DNA of 64,000 nt, taken from assembly GCA_019117495.1 (NCBI GenBank), contig DWZP01000006.1, positions 19,789-83,788 on the forward strand. Direction: 5' to 3'. Positions 16,581 through 24,496 of this stretch are shown here, one piece after another. The stretch's first letter is position 1. Each line of letters starts with the position of its first letter. The notes below the pieces were generated by a model. That model had not been told where the DNA came from. It saw only the letters and a list, made by a program, of their open reading frames with translations, and did no database searches. The position numbers were made by a program, and so were the translations under genes. This stretch comes from Fusicatenibacter_A intestinipullorum. Its GTDB lineage: Bacteria; Bacillota; Negativicutes; Acidaminococcales; Acidaminococcaceae.

Positions 16581-17114
16581 ATGTTAAAACTTATCAGGGC
16601 ATTATCAGAATACAACGGCCCGACCTATGACGGTGCGGTAATGGCAAGAGCCGTTATTAAAGCATCCGCGCTGGAAAACGGAGATTATTCGACGCGCCCG
16701 GTAAAAATGGCGCCGCCGCGCATGGGCATTATCGAGGCTTATAAAGAAGGCGCCGCTTCGCTGACGGTAACGCTGCTGCGCCCGCTGGTGCGTGCAGGTG
16801 AAATGCCGGAAACAGTGCCGCAGGGCGAAAAACAGCTGAGCTTTGTTATTGATAAGCCGGAAATTAAAGCTTATCTTGATGCCGTGGACGACACTAATTC
16901 CATTCACCGCGGCGAAAACCCCGTTGTACCGGGGCTGTGCATGATTGAGCATTTGTGGCGCGCTTTAAACAAGCCGCTGCCGCTGAACTGGGACGTTAAA
17001 TTTAAAATGCCTGCTTTTGCGGGAGAACAGATTGACATATACAAAAACGGCAAGTCGCTTGACGGCTACTGCGGCGGGCGCGAGCTGTTTACGGTAGGTA
17101 TAAAGGAGAGTTAA
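16581..17114 (+). CDS. MaoC-like hotdog-fold dehydratase/hydratase
   Basis: 177 aa with no signal. The C-terminal half holds a hydratase-2 style motif: DDTNSIHRGENPVVPGL, with Asp104 and His109 as the likely catalytic pair acting on an acyl thioester. The N-terminal half lacks an obvious motif and may be a degenerate second hotdog. It is the first gene of the BirA-box operon, 4 bases before bioY, with a thiolase and an AMP-ligase downstream, so a 3-hydroxyacyl or enoyl thioester is the likely substrate. Whether it works in biotin-precursor (pimelate-like) or fatty-acid metabolism is inference. SD AAAGGTG. Confidence 0.72.
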   Translation: MLKLIRALSEYNGPTYDGAVMARAVIKASALENGDYSTRPVKMAPPRMGIIEAYKEGAASLTVTLLRPLVRAGEMPETVPQGEKQLSFVIDKPEIKAYLDAVDDTNSIHRGENPVVPGLCMIEHLWRALNKPLPLNWDVKFKMPAFAGEQIDIYKNGKSLDGYCGGRELFTVGIKES

Positions 17115-17118
17115 AACA

Positions 17119-17670
17119 ATGAATGGCACAAACAGGCCGGACGGTGTCCGCGATATGGTAAAAATGGCGCTTTTAATGGCGATGAACTGCGTATCGGCGT
17201 ATGTAATAATTCCGCTGCCGTTTTCGCTGTCGCCAATATCGCTGCAAACGGTGTTTGTAAATCTTTTGGGATTTTTGCTTACGCCGCGGCAGGTGCTTAT
17301 TACCATGTGCGCATACCTGTTAATGGGGCTTGCGGGGCTGCCGGTGTTTACGGGCGGCACGGCAGGGCCCGGCAAACTGTTTGGGCCTACCGGCGGATAT
17401 ATTTTCGGCTTTTTAGTGGCAGCGCTTATCATCAGCTGGCTGCGCGGCAATAATTACGGCTTTAAGCGCTGCGCGTTTCTGGGCGTTGTTATCGGCATAC
17501 CGGTAATTTACCTTCTGGGCGTGGCGCAGCTTAAATTCATTACCGGCATCGGCTGGGAAGAAGCCGTTGTTACTGGCGCTTTGCCGTTTATTCCGATGGA
17601 TGTTGTTAAGTGCATAGCGGCGGCGTATATTACGGCGCCCATTCAAAGAGCGATTGGCGGCGGGCGCTGA
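17119..17670 (+). CDS. bioY: biotin transporter substrate-binding subunit (ECF S component)
   Basis: Inner-membrane biotin-capturing subunit of an energy-coupling-factor importer, 183 aa with six hydrophobic helices. BioY marks: SPISLQTVFVNLLGFLLTPRQ near residue 35 and GLAGLPVFTGGTAGPGKLFGPTGGY in the middle, which line the biotin pocket. No EcfA/T genes are nearby, so it relies on shared ones elsewhere or works alone. The stop overlaps the thiolase start (TGATG). Repression by BirA with biotin is expected from the operator at 16505. Biotin supplied here would feed pyruvate carboxylase. Confidence 0.95.
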   Translation: MNGTNRPDGVRDMVKMALLMAMNCVSAYVIIPLPFSLSPISLQTVFVNLLGFLLTPRQVLITMCAYLLMGLAGLPVFTGGTAGPGKLFGPTGGYIFGFLVAALIISWLRGNNYGFKRCAFLGVVIGIPVIYLLGVAQLKFITGIGWEEAVVTGALPFIPMDVVKCIAAAYITAPIQRAIGGGR

Positions 17671-18800
17671 TGGATAAGGTTTGTTTAATTGGCGGGCTGC
17701 GCAGCTATATTGGGCTGACGGGCGGCGTGTACAGGCATGTGCCGGCGGAGCTTTTGGGCGCAGCGGTGCTGAAAGCGGTAACGGAAAAATATAATGTTGT
17801 GCCGCAGCAGATAATTTGCGGCAACGGCGTTGGTGCGGGCGGCAACATTGCGCGCCTGGCGGCATTGGAAGCAGGGCTGCCGGAAAGCATACCTGCCGTA
17901 AGCGTGGACGTGCAGTGCGGCAGCGGGCTGGAAGCCGTGGCAATGGCGGCGGCAAAAATTGAAGCAGGCGAGGCAGAGGTAATTATTGCCGGCGGCTTTG
18001 AAAGCACATCTACCCAGCCGCGGCGCGGCTACAACGCCAACCACCCCGATTATAAGGGCGAAGAAACTTACAGCGTGGCCAAGTTCATGCCGGGCATTCA
18101 CCGCGAAACGGTAATGCTGGAGGGCGCGGAACTTACGGCAGAGCGTGAACATATCAGCCGTGCGGAAAGCGACCCCTGGGTTCTGCGCAGCCATAAGCTG
18201 GCGGCACAGGCAGCGGCAGACGGCGCGTTAAGCGATATTATAGTGCCGTGCTTCGGCGCGGTGCGCGATGAAGGCATACGCCCCAAAATGAGCCAGCGCC
18301 TTTTGGACAGGCTGCCCTGCGTGCTGGAAGGCGGCAGATTTACCAATGCTGCCAATGCCTGCCTGACTAATGACGGCGCGGCGTTTGTGCTGTTGGCAAG
18401 CGAAAGTTATGCCAAAGCGCATAACCTTGCGGTGCAGGCCAAAGTGCGGCACAGTGCGGCAGCAGGCGGCGACCCGTTGGTAAGCCCCAAAAGCGCAATA
18501 CTTGCGCTTAATGCGCTGCTGCAAAGGGCCGGGCTTTCGCATACGCAGATAGACTGCTTTGAACTGAACGAAGCCTTTGCTGTTATCGATGTTATGTTCA
18601 GCCGTGCCTTTCCGGGGCATGAAGACGGCTATAATGTTTTCGGCGGCGCGCTGGCGTACGGGCATCCTTACGGCGCTTCGGGAGCAATTATTTTGCTGCA
18701 CCTGCTAAAATCGCTGCAAAAGCGCGGCGGCAGGTTCGGTGCGGCATCCGTAGCGGCGGCTGGCGGCGTTGGCACGGCACTTTTGATTGAGAGATGTTAA
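17670..18800 (+). CDS. thiolase-family protein lacking the second catalytic cysteine
   Basis: 376 aa, related to acetyl-CoA C-acetyltransferases and to B. subtilis YhfS, which is also in a BirA-controlled set with bioY. The acylated nucleophile is present (Cys83 in VDVQCGSGLEAV), as are NEAFAV and the GHPYGASG histidine. The C-terminal motif, normally C-x-GGG-x-G, reads AAAGGVG, so the general-base cysteine is alanine (Ala362). It may catalyse acyl transfer or decarboxylative chemistry rather than ordinary thiolysis. The ATG at 17670 overlaps the bioY stop. An upstream in-frame start lies inside bioY and is rejected. Confidence 0.85.
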   Translation: MDKVCLIGGLRSYIGLTGGVYRHVPAELLGAAVLKAVTEKYNVVPQQIICGNGVGAGGNIARLAALEAGLPESIPAVSVDVQCGSGLEAVAMAAAKIEAGEAEVIIAGGFESTSTQPRRGYNANHPDYKGEETYSVAKFMPGIHRETVMLEGAELTAEREHISRAESDPWVLRSHKLAAQAAADGALSDIIVPCFGAVRDEGIRPKMSQRLLDRLPCVLEGGRFTNAANACLTNDGAAFVLLASESYAKAHNLAVQAKVRHSAAAGGDPLVSPKSAILALNALLQRAGLSHTQIDCFELNEAFAVIDVMFSRAFPGHEDGYNVFGGALAYGHPYGASGAIILLHLLKSLQKRGGRFGAASVAAAGGVGTALLIERC

Positions 18801-18801
18801 T

Positions 18802-20016
18802 ATGGACTATTTGCAGTTGATTGCAGAAAAGCCGCCCGAGAAGGCGGCTTTAATAACAGAAGAACATACTTATACTTACGGCGAACTTGCCGCCCTGGCG
18901 CGTGAACGCAGAAAAACGGCGGGCGGCGCACGCAGGGTGTATTTTATAAAAAAATCCGCAATAGCGCAGCAGCTTATTGAGTTTATTGCCTTTGCCGGAA
19001 CGGACAATGTGCCGGTGCTGGCCCCGCAGGAAGCGGATACGGAGCATTTAAAAGATATTGTGCCGCCGCCTGAAGCCTGCATGGGAGCAATGACGAGCGG
19101 CACAACCGGCAGGGCCAAAGTGCTGTTCCGCACTTATGAAAGCTGGGCAGGCTTTTTTGAGGAGCAGAACCGTGTGTTTGGCGTAACGCCGGACAGCTGC
19201 ATGTTTGCGCAGGGCAGCCTGGCTTTTACCGGCAACCTTAATTTATATATGGGCGCGCTTTATGCCGGTGCTTCGGTGGCTGCGGCCGGTAAATTCCGTC
19301 CGCGCCTGTGGCAGGAAATGATTTTAAAGCACAGCTGCGACGTTGTTTATTTAATACCAACCAAACTGCGGCTTTTGGCGCGCGGCTGCAAAGCGCCGCT
19401 GAACTGCGTTAAAAGCATTATTGCCGGTTCGCAGGGGTTTGATAAAAACGATTTGGAGGCAGTAAAAGCCGTACTGCCCAATGCGGAAATGACGCTGTAT
19501 TACGGCGCGAGCGAGTTAAACTATATAACTTACATTAAAGACAGAGAAATGACCGGCGACCGCACGTTGATAGGCCGTCCGTTTAAGGGCGTTGGCGTAA
19601 GCGTGCGCGATGGCGAAATTTATATTGATACCAAATTTCATGTCGCCGGCGTAAAATGCCCGGCAACGCTTGGCGACTGCGGCAGCATTGATGAAAACGG
19701 CATGCTGCACTTTTTAGGGCGCCGCGATGATATGTATAACATTAACGGCATTAAAGTTTCCGGCTTAAAGGTGGAAAGCGCGCTGCTTGACTGCGGCGGC
19801 GTTGAGGATGCGGCGGCGCTTGCGGAAAAAAGCGGCGGCAAAGATTTGCTGACGGTGTTTGTAGTTGGCCGCGGGCTGAATAAAACCGGCCTTTTGCAGA
19901 AGCTGCACGGTAAACTTACGGAGCATGAACTGCCCAAGCGCATAATTTTTACGGACGCCCTGCCGAAAAACGAAAGCGGCAAAACGGACAGGAAAAAACT
20001 GCAAACCATGTTATAA
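18802..20016 (+). CDS. AMP-forming acyl-CoA ligase-like protein (YhfT-like)
   Basis: Adenylating enzyme of the ANL superfamily, 404 aa, about 100 residues shorter than most acyl-CoA synthetases because the N-terminal domain is reduced. Visible: phosphate-binding loop MTSGTTGRAK (residue ~100), YYGASE (A5), FLGRRDDMYNINGIKV hinge (A8), and the C-terminal catalytic lysine in ESGKTDRKKL. It would activate an acid to acyl-AMP/acyl-CoA for the thiolase and hydratase encoded upstream. The start at 18802 is one base after the thiolase stop; the earlier TTG is inside that gene. It is the last gene of the BirA operon, ahead of a terminator. Confidence 0.85.
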   Translation: MDYLQLIAEKPPEKAALITEEHTYTYGELAALARERRKTAGGARRVYFIKKSAIAQQLIEFIAFAGTDNVPVLAPQEADTEHLKDIVPPPEACMGAMTSGTTGRAKVLFRTYESWAGFFEEQNRVFGVTPDSCMFAQGSLAFTGNLNLYMGALYAGASVAAAGKFRPRLWQEMILKHSCDVVYLIPTKLRLLARGCKAPLNCVKSIIAGSQGFDKNDLEAVKAVLPNAEMTLYYGASELNYITYIKDREMTGDRTLIGRPFKGVGVSVRDGEIYIDTKFHVAGVKCPATLGDCGSIDENGMLHFLGRRDDMYNINGIKVSGLKVESALLDCGGVEDAAALAEKSGGKDLLTVFVVGRGLNKTGLLQKLHGKLTEHELPKRIIFTDALPKNESGKTDRKKLQTML

Positions 20017-20023
20017 AAAAAGA

Positions 20024-20060
20024 AAACCTTGTTGTTTAAGTTAAACAGCAAGGTTTATTT
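20024..20060. terminator. bidirectional terminator between the biotin operon and ogt
   Basis: Arms AAACCTTGTTGTTTAA (20024-20039) / TTAAACAGCAAGGTTT (20041-20056), one G-U pair, A-rich left and T-rich right. It serves both converging genes. Confidence 0.8.
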
Positions 20061-20069
20061 TTATGCTTT

Positions 20070-20603
20070 TTACAGCGCTGTGCCTTTAGCGGGCATGGTA
20101 AAATTTGCGGTATCAATACCTTCAAGTTTCAGCAGTGCCAGTTTTTTAGCCAAGCCGCCTGCATAGCCTGTTAGGCTGCCGCCTGTGCCAACTACGCGGT
20201 GGCAGGGCACAATAATGCTTATGGGGTTATGCCCAACCGCGCCGCCAACTGCCTGTGCGGACATCTGTTTTAATCCTCTATGCGCGGCAAGCTGCGCAGC
20301 AAGTTCGCCGTAAGTAGTGGTTTGGCCGTAGGGAATTTGCAGCAACAGCTGCCATACTTCTTTGCGGAAGGCGGTTCCTTCCAAATTCAGCGGCGGCGTA
20401 AAATCAGGCCTGCGGCCGCCAAAATAAATATCCAGCCAGCGCACGGCTTCATCAAAAACCGGCAGAGTTTTGGCTGCGGCAGTTTCTGCCAGCCCTTCGG
20501 CAAAATATTTTTGCCCGTCAAACCACAGCCCGGTTAAGGCAGTGCCATCGCTGGCCATGGTTATGCCGCCTAATGGCGATTTATAAAAACAGGTGTATAA
20601 CAA
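20070..20603 (-). CDS. ogt: methylated-DNA--protein-cysteine methyltransferase
   Basis: Suicide repair protein that takes alkyl groups from O6-alkylguanine onto its own cysteine. It has 177 aa: an N-terminal RNase-H-like domain, then the DNA-binding domain with active-site IVPCHRVVG (Cys134) and the recognition stretch PYGQTTTYGELA. The start is a TTG at 20603, supported by AGAGAGGTGAT 5 bases upstream; the first ATG, residue 16, would cut into the fold (SPLGGITM). Single gene, convergent with the biotin operon. Confidence 0.93.
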   Translation of the reverse strand: MLYTCFYKSPLGGITMASDGTALTGLWFDGQKYFAEGLAETAAAKTLPVFDEAVRWLDIYFGGRRPDFTPPLNLEGTAFRKEVWQLLLQIPYGQTTTYGELAAQLAAHRGLKQMSAQAVGGAVGHNPISIIVPCHRVVGTGGSLTGYAGGLAKKLALLKLEGIDTANFTMPAKGTAL

Positions 20604-20676
20604 AGCGTATCACCTCTCTTAAAATTTGCTTTGCCAAAATTGATATTTTAGTGTTTATAAGCACTGCGCGGCGTTT

Positions 20677-23151
20677 TTATAAAAATTTGCCGGTAACGCT
20701 TGCAGGTGCGGCTTTAATCTGCGCGGGCGTGCCGCAGGCAACAACTGTGCCGCCTTCATTGCCGCCGCCCGGCCCCATGTCTATGATGTAGTCGGCGTTT
20801 CGGATAACATCAAGGTCGTGTTCGATAACGATAACGGTTGCGCCGCTGTCAATCAGCCGCTGGAATACGTCCAGCAGCGTTCTTACATCAAGCGGGTGCA
20901 GCCCGATGGTGGGTTCATCGAAGATGAAAACGGCGTCACTCTGGCTTTTGCCCATTTCGCTGGCCAGCTTCAGCCTTTGCGCTTCGCCGCCCGAAAGGCT
21001 TGGTGTTTCTTCGCCGAGCGTTAGGTAACCGAGCCCCAAATCTTTTAAAACCTGCAAACGCTGGCGCACGGTTTTTAAATCCGCACAGGCGGTAAGCGCG
21101 GTGCTGATGTCCATGTCCATTAAATCAGGCAGGGAGCAGTACTGCCCGTTGGCGGCCGGGTATTTTACTTTGGCGGCGTCTTTGCCGTAGCGGCTGCCGC
21201 GGCAGTCCGGGCAGGGTATTTCCACGTCCGGCAGAAACTGCACGTCAAGGTTAATTACGCCGGTGCCGTCGCAGGTGGGGCAGCGCAGTTTACCGGTGTT
21301 ATACGAAAAATCGCCTGCTTTAAAGCCGAGCGTTTTGGCGTCTTCCGTTCTGGCAAAAATTTTGCGCAGTTCGTCATGCACGTTGGCATAGGTTGCAACA
21401 GTGGAACGCACATTAATGCCAATTGGCGTGGCGTCAATAAGTTTTACAGTGCGTATGCCGTCGGCCTGCACGTTAAGCACGTGTTCCGGCAGCTTTTGCC
21501 CGCTTGTGGCGGCGGTAAGCCCGGGCACAAGGCTTTCCAGAATCAGCGTTGTTTTGCCGCTGCCGCTTACGCCGGTTACAACGGTAAGCCTGCCTTTGGG
21601 TATATCAACCGCAAGCGGCTTTACGGTATGGATGGCGCCTGTTTCAAGGTGGATGCGCCCTGCGGCAAACATTTCTTTTTCTGCTGCCTGTTTGCGTATT
21701 ACGGAGCTTTCCGCCTTTAAAAACGGGCCTATTTTGGAATTTTTATTCTGCATAATTTCCGCTATGGTTCCTTCGGTAATAACCTGCCCGCCTTTGGCGC
21801 CTGCTTCCGGCCCCATTTCAATCAGCCAGCCCGCTTCTTTTAAAATCTGGGTGTCGTGGTCAACCAGCACAACGGAGTTGCCGTCTGCCACCAAATCGTG
21901 CATAACGCCGGTAAGCCCAACAATGTTGGAGGGGTGCAGCCCTATGGAAGGCTCGTCAAGCACATATAAAACGCCGGTGGTGCGGTTGCGCACGGCGCGG
22001 GCAAGCTGCATGCGCTGGCGTTCGCCGGTGGAAAGGGTGCTGCTTGCGCGGTCGAGCATTAAATAGCCAAGCCCCAAATCCATCAGCCTTTTGGCAGCGG
22101 TTTGGAAGCTTTCGCAGATGCTGGCTGCCATGGGGTGCATTTCCGGCGGCAGGGTGCCGGGAACGCCGTTTACCCAGCCGGTAAGCTCTGTAAGCGTCAT
22201 GCGGCAGGCTTCGTCAAGCCCAATGCCGCGCAGGCGCGGGGCGCGTGCAGCGTCCGAAAGGCGGGAGCCGCCGCAGTCCGGGCAGGGTTCCTGCTTTAAA
22301 AATTTTTCCACGCGCTTCATGCCTTTTTCGTCCTTAACTTTAGCCAGCGCGTTTTGTACGGTGTAAACCGCATTGTAATATGTAAAATCAAGTTCGCCTG
22401 CCTGGTTGCTGCTTTTGGCTTTGTAAAAAATATGTTTCTTTTCGGCAGGGCCGTGATAAACTATTTCTTTTTCTTCCGGCGTAAGGTCGCGGAAGGGCAC
22501 ATTGGTGCGCACGCCCATTGCCCGGCAGACATCGGTCATCAGCGACCACATCAGCGTATTCCACGGGGCAACCGCGCCTTCGTCGATAGTTAGGCTTTCG
22601 TCCGGCACGAGGGTTGCAAGGTCAACATTGCGCACAAGGCCGGTGCCGTCACAGGTGCGGCATGCGCCCTGGCTGTTAAAGGCCAGCTCCTCCGCTCCGG
22701 GCGGCCAGAACCTGGCGCCGCATTCCGGGCAGGTAAGCTGCTGCTCGGCGGCAACGGCAAGCGTCGGCGGCACGTAGTGCCCGTTGGGGCAGCGGTGGCT
22801 TGCCAGGCGTGAAAACATCAGGCGCAGGCTGTTTAAAAGCTCGGTGCCAGTGCCGAAGGTGCTGCGTATGCCAGGTACGCCGGGTCGCTGGTGCAGTGCA
22901 AGCGCGGCAGGCACGTACAAAACTTCGTCCACCTGCGCTTTGGCGGCCTGCGTCATGCGGCGGCGCGTATAGGTGCTGAGCGCTTCCAGATAGCGGCGCG
23001 AACCTTCGGCGTACAGCACGCCCAGTGCCAGCGAAGATTTGCCGCTGCCGGAAACACCGGCAATGGCCGTTATGGTGTTCAGCGGCACATCAACGTTAAC
23101 GTTTTTTAAATTATGCACGCGCGCCCCGCGGATTTTAATTTTATCAATCAT
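20677..23151 (-). CDS. class 2 UvrA-like excinuclease ATPase
   Basis: DNA-damage-recognition ABC ATPase of 824 aa, about 110 residues shorter than housekeeping UvrA. The shortening fits class 2 UvrA (UvrA2/DrrC-like), which lacks the UvrB-contact insertion. Two ATPase halves: Walker A GVSGSGKSS (residues 32-40) and GVSGSGKTT, signatures LSTGERQR and LSGGEAQR, plus CxxC pairs (CPECG, CRTCDGTG, CPTCDGTG, CPDCRGSR) for the zinc modules. Proteins of this class are linked to resistance to intercalating drugs and bulky adducts rather than core repair. ATG 23151. No uvrB is near. Confidence 0.9.
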   Translation of the reverse strand: MIDKIKIRGARVHNLKNVNVDVPLNTITAIAGVSGSGKSSLALGVLYAEGSRRYLEALSTYTRRRMTQAAKAQVDEVLYVPAALALHQRPGVPGIRSTFGTGTELLNSLRLMFSRLASHRCPNGHYVPPTLAVAAEQQLTCPECGARFWPPGAEELAFNSQGACRTCDGTGLVRNVDLATLVPDESLTIDEGAVAPWNTLMWSLMTDVCRAMGVRTNVPFRDLTPEEKEIVYHGPAEKKHIFYKAKSSNQAGELDFTYYNAVYTVQNALAKVKDEKGMKRVEKFLKQEPCPDCGGSRLSDAARAPRLRGIGLDEACRMTLTELTGWVNGVPGTLPPEMHPMAASICESFQTAAKRLMDLGLGYLMLDRASSTLSTGERQRMQLARAVRNRTTGVLYVLDEPSIGLHPSNIVGLTGVMHDLVADGNSVVLVDHDTQILKEAGWLIEMGPEAGAKGGQVITEGTIAEIMQNKNSKIGPFLKAESSVIRKQAAEKEMFAAGRIHLETGAIHTVKPLAVDIPKGRLTVVTGVSGSGKTTLILESLVPGLTAATSGQKLPEHVLNVQADGIRTVKLIDATPIGINVRSTVATYANVHDELRKIFARTEDAKTLGFKAGDFSYNTGKLRCPTCDGTGVINLDVQFLPDVEIPCPDCRGSRYGKDAAKVKYPAANGQYCSLPDLMDMDISTALTACADLKTVRQRLQVLKDLGLGYLTLGEETPSLSGGEAQRLKLASEMGKSQSDAVFIFDEPTIGLHPLDVRTLLDVFQRLIDSGATVIVIEHDLDVIRNADYIIDMGPGGGNEGGTVVACGTPAQIKAAPASVTGKFL

Positions 23152-23181
23152 GGTTTTCTCCTGTTAAAGCCTGCAAAGAAC

Positions 23182-23212
23182 AAAACGGCGCATGGATATA
23201 CCATGAGCCGCC
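23182..23212 (-). terminator. terminator of the BMP lipoprotein gene
   Basis: On the minus strand: CGGCTCATGG, loop TATAT, CCATGCGCCG, then GTTTTGTT. The stem has one mismatch. Confidence 0.6.
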
Positions 23213-23225
23213 TGTTGAAAATTTG

Positions 23226-24320
23226 TTATTTGTTAATCTGTCCGTCTACGCCTTTAACAAACCAGTCGATGGAGAGTAAATCCTTATCGGTAAGAGCCTG
23301 CCCTGCCGGTACGCGTTCTGCGCCGGTCTGGTCATACAGCGGGCCTGCAAAAACAACAAGTTTGCCGTCGATAATATTCTGTTTGGCAGCGTCAGCCAGT
23401 TTTTTGGTTTCGTCCGTTACAGCCGGGCCGTAGGGGGCAATATCTACAACTTTGTCTTTCATGCCGCCCCAGTAAGCAGAAGATTTCCATGTGCCTGCCT
23501 GTACTTCTTTAATGGTTTTTTCGTAGTAAGGGCCCCAGTTCCAGATGGCGGAAGTAAGGGAAGCCTTCGGTGCGTTGGCAGACATATCCACGTTGTAGCC
23601 AATACCGTAAACGCCGCGTTCTTCGGCAGCCTGCTGCGGGCCGGGGGTGTTCTGGTGCTGGGCAATAACGTCTGCACCGGCGTCAATCAGCGTTAACGCT
23701 GCCTGTTTTTCGGTGGAGGGGTTATACCAGGTGTTGGTCCACAGAACTTTTACTTTAGCGTCCGGGTTAACGCTCTGCACGCCAAGGGTAAAGGCGTTAA
23801 TGGCGCGGATAACTTCCGGAATCGGGAATGCGGCTACAAAGCCGATGGTGTTGGTTTTGGTCTGTTTGCCTGCAACAATGCCGGTTACGTAGCGCGCTTC
23901 ATACATGCGGCCAAAGTAGGTGCCAACGTTGGGCGCGGTTTTAAAACCGGAGCAGTGCAGGAAGGTAATATCCGGGAATTTTTTGGCTACGTTAATGGTA
24001 GGGTCCATATAACCGAAGCTGGTGGTGAAGATGATTTTGTTGCCCTGTGCGGCAAGCTGGTTGATAACACGCTCGGAGTCGGCGCCTTCGGGTACCGATT
24101 CCATAAAGGATGTTTCTACATCGGGCATGTTTTTGGCAACGTACTGGCGGCCGAGCTCATGCGCCATGGAATAGCCGCCGTCTTTGGCGGAACTTACATA
24201 AACAAAAGCGGCCTTGGTTTTGCCTGCGGCAGCTTCGTCTTTTTTATCGCCGCCGCAGCCGGCCAAAAGTGCGCCGCATGCCAGCATGGCAATAAGGGAA
24301 CAAGCAAGGAATTTTTTCAT
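23226..24320 (-). CDS. BMP-family lipoprotein, probable nucleoside-type ABC binding protein
   Basis: Extracytoplasmic binding lipoprotein of 364 aa, lipid-anchored at Cys22 (GALLAGC). Family marks: KAAFVYVSSAKDGGYSMAHELGRQY at the start of the mature part and IIFTTSFGYMDPTINVAKKFPDITFLHCSG, as in PnrA/BmpA/Med proteins that bind purine nucleosides. No permease or ATPase is beside it. The matching importer without a binding protein lies 24 kb away (48267-51779), so the two probably work together (inference). Own promoter region and terminator; minus strand with uvrA. Confidence 0.9.
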   Translation of the reverse strand: MKKFLACSLIAMLACGALLAGCGGDKKDEAAAGKTKAAFVYVSSAKDGGYSMAHELGRQYVAKNMPDVETSFMESVPEGADSERVINQLAAQGNKIIFTTSFGYMDPTINVAKKFPDITFLHCSGFKTAPNVGTYFGRMYEARYVTGIVAGKQTKTNTIGFVAAFPIPEVIRAINAFTLGVQSVNPDAKVKVLWTNTWYNPSTEKQAALTLIDAGADVIAQHQNTPGPQQAAEERGVYGIGYNVDMSANAPKASLTSAIWNWGPYYEKTIKEVQAGTWKSSAYWGGMKDKVVDIAPYGPAVTDETKKLADAAKQNIIDGKLVVFAGPLYDQTGAERVPAGQALTDKDLLSIDWFVKGVDGQINK

Positions 24321-24429
24321 TGTTTAACCTCCGTCCGTAATTTTATATTTTAATTGTAGCAATTTGCAGCCTAAAGTGCAATAACTACGGCGGCAACACG
24401 CAACATTTTGTGAAAAAACTATAAAGGGC

Positions 24430-24458
24430 TTGTCAAAAAAGGCTTTTAAAGCGATAAT
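24430..24458 (+). promoter_or_regulatory. promoter of the flippase operon
   Basis: TTGTCA (24430-24435), 17-base spacer, GATAAT (24453-24458), about 30 bases before the start codon. Confidence 0.5.
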
Positions 24459-24496
24459 TATAATGAGTATTTATTTTTAGGATTAGGACGGCGCGT

